Shown one piece after another: positions 23,582-37,880 of a DNA stretch of 64,000 bases. The translations under genes and the position numbers were made by a program. The notes beneath the pieces were generated by a model, which saw nothing but the letters and a program-made list of their open reading frames with translations, was not told where the DNA came from and did no database searches. Position 1 is the stretch's first letter. Every line of letters begins with the position of its first letter. Source of the stretch: Dermatophagoides farinae (lineage: Eukaryota > Arthropoda > Arachnida > Sarcoptiformes > Pyroglyphidae); the NCBI RefSeq assembly GCF_024713945.1, contig NC_134678.1, positions 7,502,001 through 7,566,000 of the forward strand, in the 5' to 3' direction.

Positions 23582-24580
23582 AAGTCAATTTTTTCTCACA
23601 CATTCTGAAAAATATTTGGTGGAACATTTTCAAAAATCCGGAAATCCATTTTTTCCCCATGTAAGTCTATGGAGTTCATCATGTGATGTTTACAACGTAA
23701 GTGTCTATGGTATTCATTATGTGTCTATGATATTGTGCATATTGCAATGGCAATCGATGATAGTCTGAACTAAAAACATCCTGATACATTGTTGAAGGAT
23801 TTTATTGTTCATGTATTGATACAACAGATGGCAATCGATGATGATCTTGTTGCGCATCTGTTGTATGATGATATCCTGTAACTTTGGATTTACACAAACG
23901 GCAGAATTCCTCAGCCTCGGTTTGCGATTCTGCCGCGAATATATTGGTTCAATCTCGTGCTCGATGTTTAAATTGTTTTTTGATATGAAATTCGAGATCA
24001 GATGGTTGAAAGACCAAATCATACTTAGTAACTGTTCTTTTTCGATGCGGCTATCAGTTCCTTTGATCATCATCATTGAGTACAGCATTCGAGTGGCTAA
24101 TGGACATGATCAGGTTAATCATTCGTTCCAGGGCTATTTAACGCCAAACTTAATGATGCCTAAATATTGAAAGTTCTTCTCCAAGAAACTAATGGCTTAT
24201 CCACTATTTTGCAACCTGGTGATATTTTCGTATTGGATATTGGATTCAGAGATTTTATCCGATTGATTCTTATCATACACATTTTAATACATGAACAATA
24301 AAATCCTTCAACGATGTATCAGGATGTTTTTAGTTCAGACTATCATCGATTGCCATTGCAATATGCACAATATCATAGACTTACATAATGAACACCATAG
24401 ACTTACGTGGCGACATCATAAACACTTGCGTTGTGGATATTACATGATGAACTCCATAGACTTACATGGTGAAAAAATGAACTTCCGGATTTTTGAACAT
24501 GTTCCACCAAATATTTTTTTTTGATACTTTCAGAATAAAATATTGATTAAATCAGTTTTATCGTGAGAAAAAATTGACTT
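23582..24580. mobile_element. PIF/Harbinger-like transposon remnant with long inverted arms
   Basis: The left arm (23582 to about 23825) and right arm (about 24290-24580) are inverted copies of each other. For example, the complement of 23740-23822 matches 24290-24375 almost base for base, and both arms end in GAGAAAAAATTGACTT. The right arm has an extra block of about 30 bp containing one more CATAGACTTAC unit. Between the arms the plus strand encodes ILQPGDIFVLDIGFRDF (about 24210-24260). This resembles the GDIFVVDRGFRD motif of DDE_Tnp_4/Harbinger transposases, but no complete transposase frame survives. The minus-strand frame 23717-24088 runs through the middle and left arm with no domain I recognise. 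It is a non-autonomous, decayed copy. Confidence 0.7.
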
Positions 24581-24734
24581 ACACCCTCATAGTTAGTGAG
24601 ATCTGGAGAATTGATTTTCGGAAGTGGGTGGACCGAATGAACTAAAAACCATAAATGGACATGATTGGGGGCAGATTTCACCGAAAACCACCCGGTGCCC
24701 TTTCATGATTGATTGAAATTAATTTTACACATAC

Positions 24735-25113
24735 TTAACATTCGATATTTTCTTCGCAATTTATGATTCTTCATAATGATTATCGATGATGATGATGATG
24801 ATGATTGTGGAATTTGTTTTTTACTATCATTTTCACAATTTTTATGATTATCATTGACTAATTGATCAGAATTACCATCATCATCATCATCGTTATTAAT
24901 ATTATTATGGTCATTTTTGAAAGACAAAATGTTGTAATCTATTTTTTCATCATTATCCATCATGGTAGATGTCCGAAAAGATTCAATCATCATTATTCCA
25001 TCATCATTATTATGATAATAATCCATATCATCATTATTGTCATCAATTAAATTATGATTGTATGATTCGCATTTCTCTTGTTGTTGTCGTCGTTGTTTTT
25101 GGTTATTTTTCAT
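24735..25113 (-). CDS. Candidate alternative first exon of the mucin-like gene
   Basis: An open frame starting MKNNQKQRRQQQ, rich in Asn and Asp and ending in a basic KNHKLRRKYRML, runs into a good donor (A|GTATGTG at 24734). Splicing to an acceptor at 23463 (CTCATAG) gives an exon 23364-23462 that is open and in frame with the MLALITTIF hydrophobic stretch of the mucin gene. If this is used, the stretch becomes an internal membrane anchor preceded by basic residues instead of a cleaved signal peptide. The exon is low complexity and no homologue is recognised, so this remains a model. Confidence 0.35.
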
Positions 25114-28100
25114 TTTCGTTTGCTTTGTTGACCAAAAAAAAAATTGAAAAATGAAAAAAACAAAATGGTCCTAAGTCCTGATTGAAATATTTGTCGTCAT
25201 GTGGATACTAAAAAAAAAATTTTAAAAAATTAAAAAAAAAAATAATTAAATTGTGCAGCTTTAATCGGCAAATGTGTGCGCATGTTTAGGAATTTATATC
25301 AATCTAAAACAAATTAAAAGAGGCTCTTTGGCGCCTCTTTGCATACTTCCGAGTATTTTCTCATTGTTATATATATATTCATGTGATGTTTACCATTTGT
25401 ATGTCCATGAAAAATGCATGATGATGAACTTGAACTTTTTGTTGTTGTTTTTTGTTGTTGTTGTCTTGTTTTTATTTCTCAACACACTCATCATTCAGCG
25501 GTTATTGTTCTAGAAACAAAACACACACACACACAAAACACACATAGGTAAAAAAATATTTGGTTTAAAGATGTGAAAAAATTTTTTTTTCCACCCGGTA
25601 TTATTTTTTTTTCACGGAACTCGAGAAAAAAAATTTATATCTGATTCAATTTCGCTAAATACACAGATAGAATTTTTTTAACCACCCTGTTATCAGTGTT
25701 TAAAAAATCTCATCAAGTCATCATTAATTAATGAAAATGTAGGTACTACCAAGACTTTTTTGAGCACCTACACAGACTTGAATTTGAACAATTCATTCTC
25801 ACCATCATCATCTTAATGGGATAATTATAGAATTTCTCAAAAAAAAACAGAAAAATTTATGAATTATAGTGTTTTATGATTATTATCATCATTGTACTCA
25901 TAATAATGACCATTATTATCATCACAATAATTGTTAATGAGAAAAACAAAAAGAAAAAGAAAAGAAAAGAGAAAAATGAAAATGAAAATGAAATGAAATG
26001 AAAATGAAAATGGACAGACAGGATTCAATCATTTCATTTTCAATGTTTTCAAATGTAGAAAAAAAATCCATCTATCTATCTATCCAGTTTTTATTTATGT
26101 AAGCTGTTATAAACTTGATCAATCAATGATGATAATGATGAAAACGAATGAAAAAAAAATTTCACCGTGATAATGACATTGAAATTTTTTCAAAAAAAAA
26201 AATGCAAAAAAAAAACAAAATTCAACAGGCTATTTTTGGGAGTTATTCATTGTCAAGTTTTTTTTTCATTCACTTTTTCTCATTCAGTTTCACTGATAAC
26301 AAAAAAAATGATGTTTCCAGTTCCAATTGGAATTGGAATTTCATTTTATAATACCCATATTTCTTTATTATGGTCTTTTTGTTCACCTTGATTCGCCAGA
26401 ATAAAAAAAAATCATATTCAATCATTGAATTTTTATTACCTTTTGTAGACAGAGAAAAATAACTGAATGGCTATTTTAGCAGTGGCACGAGTACAATCAC
26501 ACAAAACAAAAAACAATAGAATCTAAAACGGAACTAGCTACTTTTACTACTCGTCAAGAAATCTGTATACATAAAGATTTAAAAAAAAAACAGTAAAAAT
26601 ATACATCACTTTCGATCTCGCAATCTAACCATTATTCAAAACAACCAACCAACCAACCAATCAATCAATCAATCGATCTATCGATCGATCAAACAAAAGA
26701 AAGCCGCTTATGTATGCATGATTAGACCATGACTAATCATCATCATCATCATCATCATCATCATTATTTGTTTTTTGTACACAAGAGAAAACATCAAAAA
26801 ACAATAGGCCGAACAACAACAACGAAAAAAAATCTTGATGATGATGACAATTCAATGATAAATGACGGAACAATTTTTTTTTTCCCATAAGACATATATA
26901 AACACAAAGTGACAGATACCTGTTGCGTTATATGGCTAATTAATCTGTACACATACAAATGATAATAAACTTGAACATTGAAACATTCATAAACATTATC
27001 ATTATCAATGTGGTGAAAAATGAATTTATGAATGAAAAAATAAAACAAAAAATCATCATCATCACCAATCGATCACTAAAAAAATAAACTGAATAAATTA
27101 TCCACATTTTTGAATGATTGATTAATTGTCAATTTTATTTTCTTTGTTTTTTCTTTTCAATACCGGAATTGTCGATATATATGATATAAAGAATCAAACA
27201 GGTAGCCATACTAAGTTAATTTTAATCACATCTTGTTTTTTTTCTGATCAATCAATCAATCAATGAATCTGTATGGATCTAACAACAAAAAAACAGTTGG
27301 AACTTTATGAGGAAAAAAAAGATTTTGATGATGAAGGAATTTTCATTCTGTTGACCTTCAATCATCGATTTGTTTATATTTTCCGGTCACCGATATAATG
27401 AATATTTAATTTTTTTTCTCGATTGAATCTAAAATTCATCATGATGATGATGATGATGATGATGAGAAACAAATGCAACTTTTTTCTTTGGAAATAGAAA
27501 ATCTGGTTATTAGAAAAGGAAATTTCCAAAAAAAAAAAAAAAATTTTACGATTGCTTAGAATCACCATCAAATTCGTGACTATGTGACCAGAATAGAAAG
27601 AAAAAAGAAAAAAAATTTTGCTCTATAAATTTTTTTCAGATTCAATTTCAATTTGATGTCATATAATAAATTAATTAATTATCATCTGGCGATGATGATG
27701 CTCATGCGTTGAATTCAATTTTTTTTCCTTTCGTTCATTTGTTTCTGTTTATTTATTCAACATGACAACAACAACAACAACAACAAAAAATTGTCATTCT
27801 ATTTTTGCATTAAAAGATTTCTATACATGCGGTGTTTGTTTTTTTTTCTTCACTGAAGGCTATGATTTTTGCTTGTTTAAATTTCATTTTTCCTATCTCA
27901 TCATCATCATCATCATCATTTAAATCTAATCATAACTTTTACTATCAACAGTTGTCATTCATTCAACCATTCAACAAGTATCAGCAGCAAGAGAATAGAT
28001 GATGATGAGGAAAACCTGTTGAAATTGTTTATTGTTTATTTATTTATTTTTTTTTCTTTGATTTTTGATAGTTAAAATCCGTATTCGTCGTGATCAAATT

Positions 28101-31100
28101 AATTATAATAATAATTATCATAAAAAAAGAATAAATTAATTTTAAAGATCTGAACACACTTATACACACACATGTGTGTGTGTCTATTGATATGACATCG
28201 AAATTGAATAAATTAGCAGTGCGTAGGTGAAAAAGAGAGAGAGAGTTCAGTGAATTAAGAATTCTCCCTGAAAATAAAAATCGATAGTTCACCTGACCTT
28301 TGCCCTTGATGATTTTGATTTTTTTTTCGTGAAAAATAAAAGGAAAAAAAAGAGGAAAAATCACATTAATTACCTTGAGATGACAAAAAATTTATATTTC
28401 CTATCTCTCTATCCATACACAGACATTCAAATCTAGCCAAAGACAAACAAACTTATTATTATCATCATCAGTGTTTTGTGTTGTTGTTTTTTTTGGGTAA
28501 ATAACAGAATAAAAAAAATTCTAATCAATCATTAAATATGTGTGTGCGTGTGTTTGTTTGTTTACGTACGTGTAAATGATTGATTTCAATAGAAATTGAA
28601 ATTTATTCAATGTTAATTGATTAATAATTGAATTTCGGGTTTGTTTGGGTTTTTAAACAGAAAAATTAAACAAAAAAAAATCAGGATGACGTTGAAAATG
28701 ACATGATTGTCGTCATATAATAAATAATAATGTAATTCAGATTATAACTCTATCGTTATCGCTGAAAATGAATTTCAATTTCAATTTCAATGCCATATAT
28801 CCATCATAATCACCATCATCATTGTTTATATTAACATAAAATAATAAATAATAACTTACCTGTTGCTTATCTGTTGATTTATTTATACATGTGATGATTT
28901 CGTTGAATGTTATAACGCACATACACACACACAAATATAGTTATGATTTAATTTTCCTTTTAAAATTGTGAATATTAATGATGATGATGATGATGATGCC
29001 AAAAAACAGTAGAGAGAGAGAAATGAAATTAAATAATAAAAAAAATGACCACAGATTGCACAACAACAATAAACACGATGATGATGATGGTGGTGGAAAA
29101 ATGTTTAAAAAAAAAATTTTTGATTTGTCACTAGTTTAGCCGGTAGAATTTTTTTTCGGGTTTTTCTCAATGTCAAACACACGCACACACACACAGACAG
29201 ACACATGCATAGAAACAAACAGGCATAGGTCATAGATTTTCCAGATCAGATCAGATTGTGGTTGAACCGATCATATCAGATGCATGATAAAGAATGAAAT
29301 GAAATTTAAATGTGTAAGCATAACGGATTTAAAAATTGCTACCAATTTGTGGATTCTGTTTTAATTCTTGTTGTTGTCTTGATGATGATATTCGTCTTCT
29401 GTTCATATCCTACCTTTTTTCATTCATTCATTCATTTTGTGTATGTGTGTGTCTGGTTTTTTTTAAGGGTGCAAACACACACACGCATACATAATATGGC
29501 AATGGTGATGATGATGATGATAAGATTGAAAAAAAAACACTGATAGTCTCTCAAGTTTTTTTTTTGTTTCTTACATACAAACACCATATACACACACACA
29601 TATATATACACTACCTATGGGTTGGTTAACGATTGGTCGTCATGTTTGTGTTTGGTGGTGATGGTGGTGGTGGTGGTGATTCTCACTTGTTCATTTCAGA
29701 ATTAAATATGATGATGCGGATCGGTCAGTCTTGTTTGTTGCTTTTCAATATACACCTAAAGTTTATGAAAAAAAAACAAAAAAAAAAAAACATTATTATC
29801 ATGTGTAAATCCATTAGTTGACGACTGGTTGTAAAGCCGGAAAAAAATACCGGATTCGGGTTTTTTTTATCATGTCTGATTTATCGTGCAAAAGAAAAGA
29901 ATCCACGGAATGAAATTTTGAATTGTAAATAACAAAAAAAAACTAAATCATCGATTCATAAAAAAAATGATGGCAGTGATGATGATCACTATACAACAAA
30001 CGATTATATGATGATGATATGGTGTTGGTGATGTTGGTGGTGGCCATTAATAAAAATAAAATAAAAAAGGAAAACGAATCTTTATCAACGAAAATGAAAC
30101 AGAAAAAAAAACAAAAATTATTCCTTTGTATCCACAATCGTGTATGATCATAGATTCTATGCCATGTCACACAAACATAAAGTGGTGGAAAAAAAAGATG
30201 TTCATTAAGTTAAATAAAAAAAAACGTGCCTATCAAGATTTCATTGATGATGATGATGATGTGTTACATGTATGAATGGTAAATGGTGATGAAGGAAGTT
30301 GAGAATGATGATGAGACACCTGTTTCATCTGCATCACCATCATATAATCATCCCCAAAAAAAAACACATAAAAAACGGACCAGCCAAAAAAAAAAAACGT
30401 TCCAAAAGCATTTTTATAAATACACACACATACCACTATTATATTTGCTAATGACGACGATGATGATGATGATGATTCTGTTGTTTCTCACGACGATGAC
30501 CACCACCCCCTATTATAAATGATGATGATGATGATGATAATGATGAGAAATTCATCATATCCAAAAAAAAAATGTTATTTAGGCGGTACCTGATATAGTG
30601 AGAGACATAGAGAAAAAGAAACAATAATAAACCATGAATAAAATGAATCAAAAAAAAAAATTATCTACAAGCAAATGGTAAGGGGGAAAAAAAGTAATCT
30701 TTCCAATATTGATTTTCATTATCGATTTTGTATCGATTTTCACCTTCAACATATGCGAACAAATTGATTGAATTTATGAATTTTGTTCGTTTTTTTTTTG
30801 GTAAATATTCCTGCAACCACAATTGTTTATTTTTCATTTCATTTCAAAAAAAAAAAACAAAACATTATCCTCTATCATGGCTACATGTCACATGTTTTCA
30901 TCATCATTCTCATCATCTATCCATAGTATGTTTACAGGTAATTCAATTGGATTCCCATCACTCTACCACCACCATTATCATCATCATCATCATCATCATC
31001 AAAACAAATCGGAAGGTCCTTTTTTTACATTCAACACAATTGTGACAATGTTTATGTTTATATTAATAAACAGAAGAAATGGAAATAATGGAAAAAAAAT

Positions 31101-33464
31101 TTGATGAGAGAATTCATTTCGTTTCCATTAGGAAAAAAAATCCAACAAAGGAATGGAAAGAAGCTAAAAGCAAAAAGAACAAAAAAAACAAAAAATCTTG
31201 CAAACAATATGAATCAGAGAGCTAGAGAGAGATAATTGGCCAATTCAAATCACAGTGGGGGGAGGGAGAATATCTTTTTCATTTCATCTTTTCATTTTTT
31301 TTTCATGCACAGAATTCATTCAGTAAAAAAAATGAATTTTCAATTTCAAGTTCACAGACCATTATAGCATTGTGTTTAAAAAAAAATCCGTCAATCTTTC
31401 TCTTTTCTTTTATATCAAGATTTATAAAGTAAAAAAAATTGTCAATAGAATACTGATGATGATCATCATTCATGATGATCTTGTGGCTAAAACTTATCAA
31501 TGGAAATATATATGATGGAAAAAAACTGGCCAATTTAAACATACATACACTGGATTCTTGAAAAAATGAAATAAAGATGAGTGAAATTCTCTCATCATAC
31601 ATATCAATCTATGCATCATCGCCATCAATCGTGTATGAAAAGAAAATGTGAAAAACAAAAGAATAGCCAATCAGTTATTAGGTATTTACAAATAAAAACA
31701 TGTGTCTGAATGTCCGTTATGGTGATGACGATGATGCATAGATTGATATGTATGTGTGTGTGTGTTTTGTTTCGGTCGTGGAATATTTTTCATGTCATCT
31801 ATAACCTCCAACGACATCATCATCATCATTGCATATAATTTGATAATTGTTTATTTAAACATTTAAAACATGGACATGAATGTATATATTTAATTAAATA
31901 GTGATGATAGGAAAGATGGTAGGAAAGGGAACAATATCCGATCTAAACAGCAACAATAACAACAACAACAACAACAACAATCCTACAGGTGGTGGTGGTG
32001 GTAACATGTGGCCACAATATTTAAACAAACACACAATACATGCACACACATACACACACACATAATTTAATTTGAATCAAATCAAATCATCATCATAATA
32101 ATGAAAAAACATTGAATTGTTGTTCATTGCATTATATTTCTGTTCAAAGGGTAATGAATATATAAATATATTGATGATTGAATCAATTAATTGATTTGAA
32201 TTAAATTTGATTGAAATTCAATTGATTTTCAAACACGAGCGCGCGCACACACACACAGAGACAATGACATTCAATCATATACAATCATTTTATTGCACGA
32301 CAAACACGTTTTTTTGTACAATTTTCATTCTTAGAAAAAAAATTCCTGACTACATTCGATACAAAACACCAAAAAAAACAACAATTTTCACACACACACA
32401 CAAAGACACAATTTTCAAGATCAATATCGATGGTGATGATGATGATCGAAATGATGATGGTGAGTGGGCAAAAAAAAAACCAATTTCATCAATACAATAC
32501 AAGGTTGGCCCTAGATGACCACCAAAAAGAATTCTTGCCCTTATAGATACACGAATCATGCAAACCTGATGCTATTGCTGCCAACAACAACAAAAAGAAT
32601 CAAAAAGAAAAAAAATGTAAAGAGGATCAAAAAAAAAATGTACTTGCACAGAAAGAAAAAAAAATCATTTATATAAACCTGAAATTCAAAAGTTAAAGTA
32701 GAATTTTTAAACTTAAACTTAAAAAAATCAGAAAATCAGATTAAAGAAAAGAGAGTGATGGTGATGGTGATGTATACCACGAAGCAAAAGAAGAGAATCA
32801 TGAAATCTGAATGGTAGAAAAAAAATTGAAATTGAAATTTTTTGCTGCTGTTGTTGTTGTCGTTGTTTTTTACCATTTCATTCGGTGATGATGATGATGA
32901 TAATGGGAAAAAAAAATTACTAGGTTAATCACCGGACTTCACTACTACACAACCACCATCACCATTCACCATATTCGGACGATGGTTGTTGGCCCACTGA
33001 CTGTGAACCAAATTTTAAAAATTTTGATTTTTTTTTCTTCTATAGGATTCATCATTATTCAGTCATTGATTCATTGTATAATCTGGTTTAGTTCAAACTT
33101 CTTCTTCTTCTTCTAGAGACTTCTTTGGTTCTCATCATCATTGATTTTTTAGTTCATTTAAAAAAAAAATTTTACTTTCAATTTACCACCACACACACAC
33201 ACACACTTCTTATTCTTATTTCGACCATTCATATTTCAATTCTTCTTCTCCTATTTGCGATTCACTTTCGCGTGACGTAACATTTCATTTCAATTTTTTT
33301 TCCTTACTATCATTCACGGGGTCAACTTGTTGTTGTTGTTTTTTTTTGTGTTCGTATCTGGTTGTAAACCATCATTTTTTTCTGAATAAATCAAGAAAAA
33401 AAGGTGGTGTTTTCGACAAAAAAAAAACTTTACTTTCACTTTTACACTTGGACCCTGGCCATTC

Positions 33465-33467
<3 letters not shown>

Positions 33468-33495
<28 letters not shown>
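33468..33495 (+). repeat. (GA)n microsatellite
   Basis: An uninterrupted run of about 13-14 GA dinucleotides. A second run of similar length lies at about 34274-34302, and a third in the mite deacetylase/Gasp spacer at 57265-57284. Confidence 0.9.
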
Positions 33496-33499
<4 letters not shown>

Positions 33500-36400
33500 A
33501 AGAGGGTCGGTGTATCTACCTGTCGTACCTGTGTCTACGTGGCCATCATCATTATCATCAATAGTCTAGCTGTGCCATCAACACGTCGTTTTCATTTCGT
33601 TGTTATTTGCAAGTTTGGCGCCGCTTTTTTCATCATCATCATCATCATCATGGACAACAACTTGTTGTATGGTCCATAAAAAAGCGAAAATACAAAAAGA
33701 GAGGATATCATACACCGATTCGGGTTTCTCTTTCTCTTTTGGTCATTATTATTATGTAATATATAAATTGATGATGATCGGTTAACGTAAACGTTTTATT
33801 TTATAAAAAAAACCAAAGGTTAGACATCGATGACCATCAAATATATTTTTTTGTTTCAAAGTCAATCGATGGTCATAATAATCATCATCATCATCATATG
33901 AATTGTAAATTATGATGATGATGACGATGATGGTGTGATATTGTCGTCATCATCATTTTTTTCAGATTGTTCGATTATGAGAATGATGATGATGATGACG
34001 ATGATAGGACAACGACAGGTGAGATTCAAATTCAAACCTGACGGTGACGGTCAATGAATGGCAAACGAAATAAAGTTGCCATTTCCACCACAACAACAAC
34101 AACAACGACGACGACGACGACTATGATTATGATGGAGATAATAAGGAAATGCACAAAAAAGACCAAAAGAATGAAAGAATAAAAAAAACAGAAAGCGAGA
34201 CAATAAAAGAAATATATTGTTTGATCAACCAAGCCTGAAAGATAAGGCGCATCAACATGGTGATCATTTGAAGGTGAGAGAGAGAGAGAGAGAGAGAGAG
34301 AGGCAAACCACAAAAACAGTTGTGACAGTGAGTAAATAGCCAAAGAAAAAAATGGCCAATGGCCAAGAAAGAAAAAAACCACGATGAACGACGATGATGA
34401 TGATGATTTGATCCATACAAAGTTGATTTTTTTTCTCTTGTTGGCGAACAAACACAAGAGACAAGGAACAAATTGCTTAAATAATCGTTGTTTTTGCTGT
34501 TTTGCCGAAAGAAACAAAGTTATTGTTTTTTTCTTTCTTTTTTTTCATCTTTAAGACAGGCATACCCTCTGAAGTTTTGATCAACTACATCCGTAGTCGT
34601 ATATGAGAGAGTTTAGAAATTGAACAAAAAAAAATGTGTGATAAATAAATTATTTAACATGCACAAGAACATTTACTCACCAAATACAGACACAGACCGA
34701 TTATCATCATATATAATAATACTTGAACTTGAACTTTGAAAATTGATTATGATGACGGAAAGGCCAAGTATGAATAAACACACAGTTGATAATATGGTCT
34801 ATGCGAAATGTGTCAAAAACGAAACAATTACACACACGGTTAATACGAGGTTTTTTTTTGCCACTTACCTCACCGATTATTAATACTTTTTTTACTTGTT
34901 ATTGTCAAGGTTTGTCACATGAATTTCGATGATGATTTGATTTATTTATGAATGATTTTGTGGTGGAAAAAAAACTAATTCCCGAATTCGAATAAATAAA
35001 TTGAACAAAAAAAAAAAAAACACCGAGGGCACAAAGAAAAGTTAAAATGGCCAATCATTCGCGGTCAAAATAGACGACTTTTTCGAACATAATACCAAAA
35101 AATCACATGACATTTTATATTGTCATCCTGTTTGTTGTGATGATGGATGGTTTTCAAATTACAATCCAAAAATGAAATGGATCAAATTTCAAAAATTTGA
35201 AAAAAAAAGTTTTTTCTCCACAAAAATTTTTAATAATGACTAATTTTTATCGTTATTATTAGATCATGATGATGATGAAAGAGTTGATTTTCGAATTCTT
35301 TTTTTTTGTTTGTTTTGTTTTGTTTTGGTTCACGTTTTAATCGAAAATCATTTAAGGTAATGAATCAATTAAACGAAATTTTTTTTGTTGTTCATTTTTG
35401 GTTGTCATTCACCAACACAACAGAACAAAACGCAAAATCCTACGCAATAGTTATGCAATAATTCATTGAAATGTGGTTATTATTATATTCATCAGGTAAG
35501 TCATAGTGAGTGAATGACAAAAAAAATTTTTTTTTATGAATCATTTTTTTTCTTTATCCAAAAACAAAAATAGAAAAAAAGTTTTATCAAATCAACCGAA
35601 CACACAGTTTATCTGATCACCGGAAATCCTGAAACAACGTTTATCAATCAATTTGATATCTTTGTCATTGACAACGATTATTATCGATTTTGTTTTTTTT
35701 TCTGGGCATCCAAATGTTCGACACAACAGCCATTATTTTTTTTTGATTATTATCGAACGTATGTTGTATGTTATGGAACGACGAAATACAATCAAGATCC
35801 ATATGTAAGTGGAAAAATTTGAATTGAATTCATGTTTCATGTATGCAATCGATTATCGATTATTTTATTTTTATTTCATGTTTTTTTTCTATTTGGCATT
35901 CACTTCGATCCATAATAATATAAGGCCATTGCCAATTTGTCCAATTTTTTTTCATTGTTTGTTAATAATTTATCAATTAATCGATAAATGATGATGATGA
36001 AGATGATGATTGTTGATGATGAACCAGGTATGTTCACCTTTTATTTTGTTGTTGTGCAATAATTATCTTTTTTTATTTCTCTCTCTCTCTCTCTCTACAT
36101 ATCTTGTGATCGTGATGAGTGTGAATGTAATGAAAAAGACACTGATAATGATCATTCAACAATTTTTTTTAGTAATTAAAAATAAATTATACACACACAC
36201 TTGGTCACACATAGTCAGCTTGCATATGTCAATGATAATGATGATGATGTGGTGATGGCAATTATAATCATCATCATCATCATCATCGAAAATAGAAACT
36301 GAAAAACCTTTGAAAGGGAAAAAAGCATTTTCAACGAGGCCAAAAAAAAGATAGATATGAAAAAAAGTGATCGATCGATATGATGACACCTGAATCTTTT

Positions 36401-37849
36401 TTTTCTTCGAAGAATTTCAAAAATTTTCCTTTTTTTTCGTTTTCACTTTCATTCATTTTATATATGTACAAGGGAGACAGGTTAAATCAAAAAAAAGAAA
36501 AAATTTCCAGGTTAGTGTCCAGAGAGAAATGATGAAAAAAAAATTCAATCCTGGGGTTCAATAAATTTTTTTTAACCAGAAGAAAAAAAAACGAAGAAAA
36601 AGATTCGTTTTTCGTTATAATGATGATAAACGATATATACACACAGACATCATCCAGGATTTTCAACATTGGCATATTCATTTATTACAGGTAAATACCG
36701 ATTATGAATGACTGTATGTTTTTTGACATTTCTTTTTTTTTTAAATTTATTTAGTGACGAATTACGAGGATTACAAGCAGTTGTGTTGTGTTCAATATGG
36801 ACAAAATGATGATGTGGTCTGTATTTTTTTTTATGTTTTGTTTTGTTTTGTTCACCATCATTTATCGATTTACTTTCAAATAGAGACAATTTCCCAGTAA
36901 CGAAAAAAAAACGAAAAAGAAAAAGAAAACATAATGATGATTATTGTTGGATGGATGAAGAAAAAACCCGCGCGACCATGTTTGTGTTATATATATATAT
37001 ATTGTATTATGTAACATAATGACGAAATACTGTCATTATCGATACATGGTCCTTGTGTTAAAAGAAATAAAGAAAATTTTTTGACCGTCCATCATTTGGA
37101 ATTTGTTACAAACATGAAGAAAGAGAAGAAAAAAAATTATACATTCATTTGGTGGTGTTTGAATCGAAAACCGGCTGAAAATCTATTGAATTCCTAAAGT
37201 TCAAGATGAATGATCGAAATGTGAACGAATGAATGAATGAAGAAAAAACCTAACAATTGCAAAACAACAGCAAATGTTAATTATATGGTTGAATCAACAA
37301 ACACTTTTATTTTGCTGAAATGATTATTTTTCGTCATGGTCCATCATTGGTCATCATACAAGAATAACGACAATCAATTGGACCCTACTTTTGTATATGA
37401 TTGGAATTTGTTTTCAATTTCAATGTCATCCAATTATTTTGACATAATGAAAGTTTGTTTTTTTTTCATTTAAGAAATAATGAAAAAAAAATTTCAAACT
37501 ATTCATGCACAATAGAAGAATTGGAATCCAATCAAATCAAAGAAAAAAAAATTCGATTCGAATCATTGATCGATCGATCATTGGTCATGGTGGAAACAAA
37601 AAAAAAAGAAATGAATGAATGAACCCTTCAACCCTTTATTTCAATGGATGAACGAAAATGAAAATACTTTTTATTTCAAATTTTACCAATATACAAAAGA
37701 AATGGACAAAATTAATTTATTGATGATCTATAATCGATATATCGCTTCGATAATTTTCAAAATTATGTTTCTCATTTCTTGGCCGGATGGATGGCCTCGA
37801 AGGCTCATCACCATCATCCGAATTGTTTTGAAAATACAAATGTTCAATC

Positions 37850-37880
<31 letters not shown>

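Noticed and set aside
24703-24734. Last codons of the Asn/Asp-rich minus-strand frame (SMCKINFNQS)
   Set aside because: They follow a good GTATGTG donor, so they are probably intronic.
26731-26764. Regular ATC units considered as a CRISPR-like or satellite array
   Set aside because: It is a plain trinucleotide microsatellite with no spacers; CRISPR arrays are not expected in an animal nuclear genome.
34032-34517. 161-codon minus-strand frame with long Val and Ser runs
   Set aside because: It is produced by CAA/CGA, GA and ATG microsatellites.
35757-35802. Open stretch ending at a GTAAGT donor
   Set aside because: No acceptor precedes it and no frame continues on either side.
36658-36690. 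Possible 11-codon micro-exon flanked by CATCCAG and GTAAAT on the plus strand
   Set aside because: No neighbouring exon with matching phase could be found and the peptide has no recognisable similarity.
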